A stretch of 53,475 bases of DNA from NCBI GenBank assembly GCA_902806205.1, contig CADCVR010000076.1, forward strand, positions 1-53,475, in the 5' to 3' direction. The translations under genes were made by a program, and so were the position numbers. Source of the DNA: an uncultured Solirubrobacteraceae bacterium (GTDB taxonomy: Bacteria > Actinomycetota > Thermoleophilia > Solirubrobacterales > Solirubrobacteraceae). The notes beneath the pieces were generated by a model. The model was given only the letters and a program-made list of their open reading frames with translations, ran no database searches and was not told the DNA's origin. Below are positions 44,718 through 53,475 of the stretch, one piece after another; the stretch's first letter is position 1, and every line of letters begins with the position of its first letter.

Positions 44718-45692
44718 CTACGGCGCGAGGTCGAACGCGAAGGCCGCCCCGACGTCGGGTCGGGCCTCGAGCAGGCCGATGCGCGCGTCGAAGGCGGCCC
44801 AGTCCTCGAGAACGCGGCGGTCGAGGCGCACGGGCGGCGAGAAGAGCGGCAGCGTCGCGTCGAGCTGCGCGCGGACGAGCTTCGCCTCCCCCGCTCCGGC
44901 GGCGTCCGCGATCAGCCGCGCCGCTCGCCCGGGGTCGGCGCGGGTCGCGCCCACCCCGTCGGCGACCGCGGCCAGGAAGGCCCGGAGGCGCCCGGGCTGC
45001 TCGCGCACCGTCTCACGCCGGGCCATGAAGACCACCTCCGGGTAGGCGGGCGCGCCGAAGCGCTCGACGCGGAACTCGCTGACCGCCCGGCCGCGCTCAC
45101 GCAGCGCGACGCCCTCGGCGTTCCAGAAGACGGGCACCGCGTCGACCTTGCCCGAGAGCAGTGCGCTGACGGCGGTGAAGCCGATCGTCACCTGGCGGAT
45201 CTTCGCGTAGCGCCCCCCGTCGGCCTCGACGATCGCCCGCAGGAAGGCCGGGTCGGAGGGCAGGCCGGAGACGCCGACCGTCTTGTCCTCCAGGTCGCGG
45301 GGGCGCCGCAGGCCCGGCTGACCGACGAGCGCGGCCAGGGGCCGCTGCACGAGCGCGCCGATGCCCACGACGTCGACGCCGCGCTCCCGGGCGAGGCCGA
45401 GGTCGTGGATGTCGACGATGCCCACGTCGATGCGCCCGGCCGCGAGGAGCTTGAGCGCGTCGGGGCCCTCCCCGGGCTGGCGGATGCGCAGCCGCAGGCC
45501 GCGCCGGGTGTCGGCTCCGCGGTCGGCGGCCATGAACAGCGGGGCGTGGACGGCGTTGGGCGTGAAGTCGAGCGCGACGGAAAGGTCGGCGACCCGCGCG
45601 GGCGTCGCCGAGGTGTCCTCGCTGCCGCAGCCGCCGATCGCCAGGGGCACGGCGCAGGCCAGGACGAACCGGACGATGCCACGAGGGGTCAC
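44718..45692 (-). CDS. NMT1/THI5-like ABC substrate-binding lipoprotein (orphan)
   Basis: 324 residues. A lipoprotein signal (FVLACAVPLAIGGC, Cys 22) precedes an NMT1/SsuA-type binding domain: VALDFTPNAVHAPLFMAADRG, LKLLAAGRIDVGIVDIHDLG, TVGVSGLPSDPAFLRAIVEADGG and GKVDAVPVFWNAEG. The family binds hydroxymethylpyrimidine-type and other small cyclic compounds. No permease or ATPase is adjacent. GTG start with TAGGTT (45699-45704) 6 nt upstream. It is divergent from a queuosine-salvage gene, which hints at a queuine- or nucleoside-like ligand (inference). Confidence 0.88.
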   Translation of the reverse strand: MTPRGIVRFVLACAVPLAIGGCGSEDTSATPARVADLSVALDFTPNAVHAPLFMAADRGADTRRGLRLRIRQPGEGPDALKLLAAGRIDVGIVDIHDLGLARERGVDVVGIGALVQRPLAALVGQPGLRRPRDLEDKTVGVSGLPSDPAFLRAIVEADGGRYAKIRQVTIGFTAVSALLSGKVDAVPVFWNAEGVALRERGRAVSEFRVERFGAPAYPEVVFMARRETVREQPGRLRAFLAAVADGVGATRADPGRAARLIADAAGAGEAKLVRAQLDATLPLFSPPVRLDRRVLEDWAAFDARIGLLEARPDVGAAFAFDLAP

Positions 45693-45703
45693 TCGGCCAA
45701 CCT

Positions 45704-45745
45704 AGTGCTCCGATTCGTACGATCGAACGTCGGAATCGGAGCACT
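45704..45745. promoter_or_regulatory. 13-bp perfect inverted repeat in the divergent promoter
   Basis: AGTGCTCCGATTC (45704-45716) and GAATCGGAGCACT (45733-45745) flank a 16-bp partly symmetric core (GTACGATCGAACGTCG). The left arm touches the -10 of the lipoprotein gene and the right arm precedes the salvage gene, so a dimeric or tetrameric repressor site is likely. Confidence 0.7.
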
Positions 45746-46647
45746 TGGTGACGTGCGCTTTGCGTACCGTCCTCTCCCTGGGCTTCTGCGAGAACATCAG
45801 GATCGCCTGCCGCGCCGTGGTCGCCGGGGCCGAGTGGGTGCGCATCGACCCTCGCGCCCTGGAACGGATCACCCCCGGCGATCCGCCGCGGCTCGACCCC
45901 GCCAGCCACTTCCTCGACGGCCCACCCGACGCCGTGGCCGCCTACGTCCTCACCCTCGACGCGGTGAACTTCGGCTCGGGCTGGTTCGCCGAGCTCGGGC
46001 AGCGACCCGGCGGCTTCGGCTACGAGCAGGTGTCGAGGGCGCTCGCCGAGCGCTTCCGCGCCGAGGGCCCGTGGTCAGGAGCGGCCATGCGGGGGTTGGG
46101 CGCCGAGGAGGTCGGCGGTCTCTTCGGCCTGGAGCGCGGGCACGCGCTGACGGGGCACTTCACCGCGGCCCTGCGGGAGCTCGGCGCCTTTCTCGACGGC
46201 CGCTGCGCCTTGGAGGTGATCGCGGGGGCGGACGGCTCGGCCGAGCGTCTGGCCGCGACGCTCGTCCGCAGCATGCCGGGGTGGCGCGATCCGCTGGCCA
46301 AGCGCGCGCAGCTCGCCGCGAGCGACCTCGTGCTCGCCGGCGTCGCGACGTTCGGCGATCTCGACGCGCTGACGATCTTCGCGGACAACCTCGTGCCCCA
46401 CGTGCTGCGCCGGGACGGCGCGCTGGTCCTGGATCGCGGGCTCGAGCGGCACCTCGACGCGGGGCTCGAGCTCGAGCCGGGACGCCGCGAGCTCGAGCTG
46501 CGCGCCGCGGCCGTGGTGGCCGGGGAGCGCCTCGCGCGGCGGCTCGGCGTGACCCAGCGCGACCTGGACGGGATGCTCTGGCAGCGCGGCCAGGCGGCGC
46601 GGTACGCCGACCCGCCCGCGCATCGCTGTCGCACGACGGCCTACTGA
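45745..46647 (+). CDS. Queuosine salvage family protein (DUF2419 / Qng1-like)
   Basis: 300 residues or slightly fewer. SHFLDGPPDAVAAYVLTLDA followed by VNFGSGWFAELGQ, GYEQVSRALAERF, LFGLERGHALTGHFTAAL and the C-terminal CRTTAY match the queuosine-5'-phosphate N-glycosylase/hydrolase family, which frees queuine for salvage. The start is uncertain: TTG 45745 and GTG 45748 lie in or next to the inverted repeat, while TACCGT at 45765-45770 sits 7 nt before an in-frame CTG (45778), suggesting a leaderless shorter form. Together with tgt at the window start this points to queuosine scavenging. Confidence 0.85.
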   Translation: MVTCALRTVLSLGFCENIRIACRAVVAGAEWVRIDPRALERITPGDPPRLDPASHFLDGPPDAVAAYVLTLDAVNFGSGWFAELGQRPGGFGYEQVSRALAERFRAEGPWSGAAMRGLGAEEVGGLFGLERGHALTGHFTAALRELGAFLDGRCALEVIAGADGSAERLAATLVRSMPGWRDPLAKRAQLAASDLVLAGVATFGDLDALTIFADNLVPHVLRRDGALVLDRGLERHLDAGLELEPGRRELELRAAAVVAGERLARRLGVTQRDLDGMLWQRGQAARYADPPAHRCRTTAY

Positions 46648-46774
46648 CGCGTCCGCCGGCCACGCGGCGCGATGCCGGCCCCGGCCTGAGCGCGTGCGGC
46701 AGTCCGACACGCCGGCACCGGCACGAGGCGGTCCGGCGGCGAATCCGCGGAACGACTCATCTAGCCTCGTCGGG

Positions 46775-48244
46775 GTGAGCGACGCCGAGCACCCCGCTCC
46801 CCTGGCGCCTGCCGCCGCGGCGGCGCTCGTCTTCCTCGCCTCGGGCGCCGTGCTGGTGCTCGAGATCCTCGGCGTCCGGCTCCTGGCGCCCTACGTCGGG
46901 CTGACGCTCGAGACGACGACGTCGATCATCGGGGCGGTGCTGGCGGGCATCGCGGCGGGGGCGGCGATCGGCGGCTACGTGGCCGATCGCACCGCGCCGC
47001 GGCGCCTGCTGGCCGCGCTGTTCGTCGGCGGTGGGCTGCTCGCGCTGGCGACGGTCCCGATCGTCCGCGCGGTCGGTCCGGGCGCCCGCGGCGGCGGTGA
47101 CAGCGCGGCGTTCGCGATCACGCTCATGACGCTGCTGCCCGCCGCGACGGTGCTCAGCGCGGTGACGCCCGTGGTGGTGCGGCTGCAGCTGCGCGATCTC
47201 GCCGTGAGCGGGACCGTGGTGGGACGGCTCTCCGCGTGGGCGACGGGCGGCGCGCTGGCCGGCGTCTTCGGCACGGGTTTCGTGCTCGTCCCGCTGCTTC
47301 CCGTCAGCGGCGCGGTGCTGCTCGTGGGCGCCACGCTCGTCCTCACCGGCCTCGCTCTCGGCGTGCGGGCTCAGATGACGACCCGCCGTACGGCGCTCCT
47401 CGTCGCGGTCGGAAGCCTCGGGCTCGGCCTAGTACCGTTCGCCTCAGGCTCGCCCTGCGAGACCGAGACCACCTATCACTGCGCGCGCGTGGTCGAAGAT
47501 GACGCCCGCGCGGGGGGCCGCACGCTGCTGCTCGACGACCTGCAGCACTCCTACGTCGACCTCGACGACCCGCGCCACCTCGATTTCGACTACGCGCGCT
47601 GGATCGGCGACGCGGTCGACGCGTGGGCCCCCGCCGGAGAACCGCTCGACGCCGTGTGGGTCGGCGGGGGCGGGTTCACGCTGCCGCGCTGGCTCGCCGC
47701 GACCCGACCGGGCTCCCGCTCACGGGTGCTCGAGGTCGACGCAAAGCTCGTGTCGCTCGTGCGCGAGCGGCTCGGGCTGCGGACGGGACCGGCGCTGCGC
47801 GTCACCCTCGGCGACGCACGGACGACGCTCGCCCGCGAGCCGCCGGACTCCGCCGACCTGATCGTGGGCGACGCGTTCGGCGGCAGGTCGGTCCCCTGGC
47901 ATCTCGCGACGACCGAGTGGCTCTCCGAGGTCCGCCGCGTCCTGCGGCCCGGCGGCCTCGTCGCGCTCAACCTGATCGACCTGCCGCCGCTCGCGTTGCT
48001 CCGCGCGGAGGCCGCGACGCTGCTCAGCGCCTTCGACGACGTGCGGCTCGTTCGTCAGCCGGAGGGCGCCCTCGGATCGAACTACGTGCTGCTGGCCTCC
48101 GAGCGCCCGCTGCCCGCCGCGGTCGGCTCGAGCGCGCGGGGGGCGAGAACGCTGCCGCACGCCGAGGTCGCCGCGCTGGCGCGGGGGGCCGCCGTCCTCA
48201 CCGACGACGACGCGCCCGCCGACCAGCTGCTGACGACGCCGTAG
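46775..48244 (+). CDS. Membrane protein with C-terminal spermidine-synthase-like domain
   Basis: 489 residues. The first 230 contain about six membrane helices (ALVFLASGAVLVLEILGVRL, SIIGAVLAGIAAGAAIGGYVAD, and others), as in fused MFS/SpeE-like proteins; the last 250 form a Rossmann methyltransferase/aminopropyltransferase fold with DAVWVGGGGFTLPRWLA, VLEVDAKLVSLV and DLIVGDAFGGRSVPWHL. Typical of actinobacterial SpeE homologues of unknown activity. GTG start with TAGCCT (46762-46767) 7 nt upstream. Confidence 0.88.
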   Translation: MSDAEHPAPLAPAAAAALVFLASGAVLVLEILGVRLLAPYVGLTLETTTSIIGAVLAGIAAGAAIGGYVADRTAPRRLLAALFVGGGLLALATVPIVRAVGPGARGGGDSAAFAITLMTLLPAATVLSAVTPVVVRLQLRDLAVSGTVVGRLSAWATGGALAGVFGTGFVLVPLLPVSGAVLLVGATLVLTGLALGVRAQMTTRRTALLVAVGSLGLGLVPFASGSPCETETTYHCARVVEDDARAGGRTLLLDDLQHSYVDLDDPRHLDFDYARWIGDAVDAWAPAGEPLDAVWVGGGGFTLPRWLAATRPGSRSRVLEVDAKLVSLVRERLGLRTGPALRVTLGDARTTLAREPPDSADLIVGDAFGGRSVPWHLATTEWLSEVRRVLRPGGLVALNLIDLPPLALLRAEAATLLSAFDDVRLVRQPEGALGSNYVLLASERPLPAAVGSSARGARTLPHAEVAALARGAAVLTDDDAPADQLLTTP

Positions 48245-48380
48245 GTGGAGCCCGGTCCTCGGCGGTGGCGGCGACAAGGCCTGTCCCTGTCACCGAGCGA
48301 CCGCATCGGCGGGGCCGAGGTCCGGCTGGGCTGTCCGGGTGAGAGACTCCGTTGCTCGTCACTCAAGCCAGGAGGACCCG

Positions 48381-48596
48381 ATGTCAGAGAGCGTCTACCG
48401 CGTCACCGAGGTGATCGGGGTGAGCAGCGAATCGTGGGAGGCCGCGGCCCGCGCGGCGGTCGGAACGGCCGGAAAGACGGTACGCGACCTCCGCATCGCG
48501 GAGGTCCTGCGCCAGGACCTGACGATCGGGGAGGGCGGAGTGGTGAACTTCCGGATCCGTCTCGCGATCTCGTTCAAGTACGGCACGGAGGAGTGA
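48381..48596 (+). CDS. Dodecin family flavin-binding protein
   Basis: 71 residues with the complete dodecin fold: SVYRVTEVIGVSSESWEAAA (Trp stacks the flavin), GKTVRDLRIAEVLRQDLTIG and VVNFRIRLAISFKY. Dodecamers bind and store FMN or riboflavin. AGGAGG lies just upstream of the ATG; an earlier in-frame start at 48339 lacks family similarity. Confidence 0.93.
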   Translation: MSESVYRVTEVIGVSSESWEAAARAAVGTAGKTVRDLRIAEVLRQDLTIGEGGVVNFRIRLAISFKYGTEE

Positions 48597-48814
48597 GACG
48601 GCGGGCCGGCCCTCCGGGCGCGGATCGCCTGGCGGGCCGCCGGCGCTTCCCTGGAGGGCTGAAACCCGAGGCTTTCGTACAGGAGTGAGCGGCGATGCGT
48701 CCTCGCCGGTGCCGAGGTCCATGTGATCGGGCGCCCCGGGCAAGCTCGATCGCTGCCTCCACCCGCGCTCCCGGGGCCCGGGGGTGCGGCGTCCCGGCAT
48801 CACGATCGGCTCGC

Positions 48815-48844
48815 TTGACCGCCGCACTCGGACGGACTTAGGAT
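48815..48844 (+). promoter_or_regulatory. Sigma70-type promoter of the secreted-protein gene
   Basis: TTGACC (48815-48820), 18-bp spacer, TAGGAT (48839-48844). Predicts transcription from about 48851 and a leader of about 100 nt. The rest of 48597-48814 holds no gene I can support. Confidence 0.6.
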
Positions 48845-48866
48845 CGGCGTCGACACCGGCGTGCAA

Positions 48867-48938
48867 GCCGGCGGCCGGGGGGCCGCCGGCGCGCGGGACG
48901 CAGCGACCGGTCAACGATCCCCGGACGAGGTCCGGGGA
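48867..48938 (+). promoter_or_regulatory. Structured 5' leader with two perfect hairpins
   Basis: Hairpin 1: GCCGGCGGCC-GGGG-GGCCGCCGGC (48867-48890). Hairpin 2: TCCCCGGAC-GAG-GTCCGGGGA (48918-48938). The second ends a few bases before the GGGAGG ribosome-binding site of the secreted-protein gene. It does not match a riboswitch class I know. It may control ribosome access or protect the mRNA 5' end. Confidence 0.55.
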
Positions 48939-48951
48939 CAAGGGAGGCAAC

Positions 48952-49392
48952 GTGCGACACAAGCTCACAGCAGGGGCAGGAGTGATGGGCGTCGCGATGG
49001 CGCTCATGGGAGGGACGGCGGCCGCCGATCCCACCAACGCCAAGAACGCATTCACCGTGCCGCTCAACTGCGCAAACGGTCAGACCTACCAGGTCGTGGT
49101 CAACGGAAACGGCGAGTTCACGCCGGCGCACGACATCAACAGCACAGCCACGTTGGTGCCGGTGTCCTTCGGGCCCTTCTCGGGGACGATCAGCGACGCG
49201 CAGGGCAACGTGGTGGACTCCTTCACCGAGCCCGGAAGCTCCAAGGGGCAGTCGGCGAAGGGCAAGAAGAACCTGGTGAACTGCACCTTCACCTTCACCG
49301 AGGTCGGCGACGGCTCGGACCCGGAGTTCCCAGCCGGCTTCTCCTTCACCGGAAGCGGCAGCGTCCTGGTGAAGATCACGCCGAGCAACTAG
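48952..49392 (+). CDS. Small secreted protein of unknown function
   Basis: 146 residues from a GTG with GGGAGG 5 nt upstream. A signal peptide (HKLTAGAGVMGVAMALMGGTAAADPTN, cleavage after about residue 25) is followed by a beta-rich domain: FTVPLNCANGQTYQVVVNG, TATLVPVSFGPFSGTISD, then a charged loop KGQSAKGKKN, and NCTFTFTEVGDGSDPEF ending SVLVKITPSN. Two cysteines (LNCANG and VNCTFTF) probably form a disulfide. No family recognised. The long structured leader and strong promoter suggest high or regulated expression. Confidence 0.85.
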   Translation: MRHKLTAGAGVMGVAMALMGGTAAADPTNAKNAFTVPLNCANGQTYQVVVNGNGEFTPAHDINSTATLVPVSFGPFSGTISDAQGNVVDSFTEPGSSKGQSAKGKKNLVNCTFTFTEVGDGSDPEFPAGFSFTGSGSVLVKITPSN

Positions 49393-49422
49393 TCACCGGC
49401 AGGAGCCGCGACCGATTCGCAA

Positions 49423-49451
49423 GCGCGGCGTCCGTAGATCGGGCGCCGCGC
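49423..49451 (+). terminator. Hairpin terminator after the secreted-protein gene
   Basis: GCGCGGCGTCC pairs with GGGCGCCGCGC (one G-T wobble) around the loop GTAGATC, 30 bp after the stop codon. No T tract. Confidence 0.5.
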
Positions 49452-49580
49452 CCGTCGGCGGGTCAGGCAGGCACGAGGACCGTGCTGCGGGAGTCTCGCA
49501 CCGATCGCGGCGTCGGCCGCGCGTCATCGCCGGCCGGTGCGCGGACCCTCGAGGCGAAGCTTCCCGCCGCCGAGAAGGCG

Positions 49581-51650
<2,070 letters not shown>

Positions 51651-51715
51651 GGCTACGAGGGTAGAGCGCGACGAGAGCGAGGTCGTCGCGGGCGAGGCGA
51701 ACCTCCGAACCGCGA

Positions 51716-51745
51716 TCGCCGGCCTCGCGATGACGAGGCCGGCGA
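51716..51745 (-). terminator. Hairpin terminator after the riboswitch-controlled gene
   Basis: Perfect 12-bp stem TCGCCGGCCTCG / CGAGGCCGGCGA with loop CGATGA, about 30 bp after the stop at 51775. No T tract follows on the minus strand. Confidence 0.6.
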
Positions 51746-51774
51746 CGGACGTTGCGGCGTTCTGTCGGTTGCGC

Positions 51775-52761
51775 TCAGCGGCCGCCGAACAGTCCACCCA
51801 GGCCCGGGATCAGACCTCCCAGTCCTCCCAGCCCTGGGATCAGACCCGAGAGGCCGCCGAGCAGCCCGCCGGCGGTGGGGGCCGCCCCGGGGGAGCCCGC
51901 GCCCGGCACGACGCCGGTGACCGCGGTGGCCTGCGGGATCAGCCCGCTGACCAGCGCGAAGACGCGGTCCAGCGTGGTCGCGACGAGGCTCGTGGTCTGC
52001 GCGAGCAGCGGCGCGATGCCCGCCAGCGCGCTGCGGACGATCCCGAGCGCCTGGGCGACCTGGATCTGCGCAGCCTCGGGCAGGGTCGGCAGCAGCGCCG
52101 TGATCTGCGCGAGCCCGTCGTCGAGCGCGGCGGTGGCCGCCGCGAGCGCCGTGTCGAGGATGCCCTGCAACGCCAGCGGAAGCCCCGCGAGCGTCGTCGC
52201 CTCTGCGAGGCCGGCGACCTGACCGGGCGCACCGGCCTGGACGGCCGCGAGTGCCTGTGCCGCCCGGTCGCGCTGGGCACCGTCGAGCTGGGCGATGAGC
52301 GTGCTCAGCATCGCGAGCATCTGCGTGCGCCCGGCGACCGAGCCCGGGATCGCCGTGGCAAGCTTGCGCTGCAGCGGGCCGGAGGTCGTGTCGAGGAGGC
52401 CGGCGAAGCCCTGGGTGGCGTTGCCGTAGGAGGCGGCTGCGACGGCCAGGCCCCAGACCGCCTGATCGGCCGCGCGGTCCGACGTGCCGGCCCGGGCGGC
52501 GAGCAGGCGCGCCTCACGGGCACCGGCGACCGCCTCCCGGCGGGCCTCGACGATGAACCGCGCCGCGGCGCGGTCGTTGCCGCGGCGGGCGTACTTCGCC
52601 ACGCGCTTGGACGCCTTGGTGGCGGCCTGGACGTGGGAACCGACGCCGGCCGCGCTCGGCGCGGCGACGGGGGCCGCGGCGGCCGGGGCGACGGCCACGG
52701 CGGCGGGGATGAGCGTGGCGGCGACGAGCGTGGCCACGGTGGAACGGAGGCTGCGGGACAT
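51775..52761 (-). CDS. Secreted Ala/Leu-rich helical protein of unknown function
   Basis: 328 residues. A signal peptide (TVATLVAATLIPAAVAVAPAAAA) is followed by a helical region with basic segments (ATKASKRVAKYARRGNDRAA), long Ala/Leu/Gln helices without cysteines, and a C-terminal repeat of the type GLIPGLGG (three copies between about 305 and 325) ending FGGR. I do not recognise a family. An AAGGAG site precedes the ATG. A GEMM-type riboswitch lies directly upstream, so expression should follow cyclic di-GMP, suggesting a surface or matrix role (inference). Confidence 0.8.
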   Translation of the reverse strand: MSRSLRSTVATLVAATLIPAAVAVAPAAAAPVAAPSAAGVGSHVQAATKASKRVAKYARRGNDRAAARFIVEARREAVAGAREARLLAARAGTSDRAADQAVWGLAVAAASYGNATQGFAGLLDTTSGPLQRKLATAIPGSVAGRTQMLAMLSTLIAQLDGAQRDRAAQALAAVQAGAPGQVAGLAEATTLAGLPLALQGILDTALAAATAALDDGLAQITALLPTLPEAAQIQVAQALGIVRSALAGIAPLLAQTTSLVATTLDRVFALVSGLIPQATAVTGVVPGAGSPGAAPTAGGLLGGLSGLIPGLGGLGGLIPGLGGLFGGR

Positions 52762-52779
52762 ACGGTTTCTCCTTGGGTG

Positions 52780-52862
52780 ACTGGGCGGCCTGCGCGGATG
52801 CGAGGCCCCTGGCTTTGCGTGCCCGCCTCGCGACGGGGTTGCCTTGATCCGGAGGCCGTGAC
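52780..52862 (-). promoter_or_regulatory. Cyclic di-GMP-I (GEMM) riboswitch
   Basis: On the minus strand the leader reads AAGGCAACC, a stem-loop CCCGTC-GCGA-GGCGGG with a GNRA tetraloop, then CACGCAAAGCC, and a second stem GGCCT/AGGCC. ACGCAAAGCC after a GNRA-capped helix, with GGCAA(A)CC before it, is the hallmark of GEMM-I aptamers, and the second stem is where its tetraloop-receptor helix belongs. The element ends about 6-8 nt before the AAGGAG site, which fits translational control. One base differs from consensus in GGCAACC. Confidence 0.72.
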
Positions 52863-52933
52863 CTCCTTCGTGGACGAGGAGCGCGAACGGGCTCCCCTTG
52901 TCAGCGACGACTTGTCCGTTGGCGCGTAAACGC

Positions 52934-53475
52934 TCAACCACGTCGAAGGATGGTGTCGAGGAGCACGAGCGCGTCAGCCACCGAGGGCGCAGTCTGCATC
53001 ACGCTCGTGCCGGAGCGCGGCTGCTCGGTCGTCTGGCGTGCCGCGGCGAGCGCGGCGTCGACCTGGGCGCGCGCGTCGGCGAGGGCGAGCGCGACCGACG
53101 GAGAAGACGCTGTCCTGGCCGCCGTGGGCGACGGGCCGGCCGCCCCGGACCCGACGTCGCCGGTCGCCTGGCCCCCGGGCGGCTCGGCGCCGGGCGCTCC
53201 CGCCTCCTCCGACTCCTGGACCGAGGCTCCGGGGGTGGCCCCCGGCGGCGTCACGCCGGCCTCCGGGCCCTCCGCCTCGTCCTCGGCCGCCGGCCGGGAT
53301 GCGCCCGGACGGGCGGGAAGTCGCCGCGCGGCCCGGCTCTCGTCGACGACTGCCACCGCCACAGCGGTGGCGGGGCGCCGCCGCCGGCCACCGGCGCCGT
53401 CGTCGATTCTCGACCCGGCGATCCGCACGGCCGGGGGCCGGCTCGACGCCACCGGCCGGCCGCCGGACGCGGCGG
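52934..53475 (-). CDS. Low-complexity hypothetical protein (partial)
   Basis: The frame is open to the window edge; GTG at 53452 would give 172 residues, but the gene may begin outside. The visible part is Pro/Ala/Glu/Gly-rich with acidic stretches (EDEAEGPEAG) and ends with a helix (PSVADALVLLDTILRRG). No domain recognised. Coding status rests on the long open frame and ordered C-terminal helix only. Confidence 0.45.
   Translation of the reverse strand, partial: AASGGRPVASSRPPAVRIAGSRIDDGAGGRRRRPATAVAVAVVDESRAARRLPARPGASRPAAEDEAEGPEAGVTPPGATPGASVQESEEAGAPGAEPPGGQATGDVGSGAAGPSPTAARTASSPSVALALADARAQVDAALAAARQTTEQPRSGTSVMQTAPSVADALVLLDTILRRG

Overview
The window is about 53 kb of very GC-rich bacterial DNA with dense gene packing, many GTG starts and many 4-bp ATGA/GTGA overlaps. 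The gene content (PstSCAB/PhoU with GTTCAC-type PHO boxes, TadE-like proteins, RTX-like secreted proteins with cysteine caps, DUF559/AbiEi-like protein, ArsJ with its own GAPDH) and the codon bias suggest an actinobacterium, most likely class Thermoleophilia (Solirubrobacterales-like). This is inferred from family content; no rRNA or tRNA gene is visible to prove it.

Layout. 0-12.5 kb is mostly housekeeping: the tail of a membrane-anchored protein, tgt (queuosine tRNA modification), a MarR/ring-cleaving dioxygenase/hydrolase set resembling the Bacillus Mhq quinone-resistance regulon, a translationally coupled glycolytic operon gap-pgk-tpiA-gpmI, then a small VOC protein, rapZ and uvrC. 12.5-17 kb holds small membrane proteins and a four-gene Tad-like operon (two TadE-like pseudopilins, a low-complexity protein, and a TadG-like/VanY peptidase/lytic transglycosylase fusion).

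17-29 kb is a phosphate island: a response regulator, phoU, pstB, pstA, pstC, pstS, a receiver-less winged-helix protein, a DUF47 (PhoU-like) gene and a Tat-exported PhoX phosphatase, with direct repeats of GTTCAC-like hexamers at exact 11-bp spacing (PHO boxes). Nested inside it is an arsenic module: arsM, arsR and a divergent gap2-arsJ pair, which makes 1-arseno-3-phosphoglycerate from arsenate and exports it. Phosphate scavenging and arsenate defence thus sit side by side.

29-35 kb: an RTX-like secreted protein, a regulator-modABC molybdate operon, a remnant of a phosphoesterase, and a DUF559-like protein. 35-43 kb: a coupled glycan operon (PHP-glycosyltransferase fusion, second glycosyltransferase, deacetylase, glucosidase-like hydrolase) divergent from a GH31 glycosidase. 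43-49.5 kb: a second RTX-like protein, an orphan NMT1/THI5-like lipoprotein divergent from a queuosine-salvage protein across a 13-bp inverted repeat, a membrane spermidine-synthase-like protein, dodecin and a small secreted protein behind a structured leader. 49.5 kb to the end: an ABC-F protein, a secreted Ala/Leu-rich protein preceded by a probable c-di-GMP-I (GEMM) riboswitch, and a partial low-complexity gene.

Many genes have a TANNNT -10 hexamer only 6-9 nt before the start codon, so leaderless mRNAs appear common; I used this to choose starts. The best candidates for follow-up are the Tad/peptidoglycan-hydrolase fusion operon, the riboswitch, the PHO-box network with its receiver-less regulator, the structured leader near 48.9 kb, and the queuosine-salvage locus.
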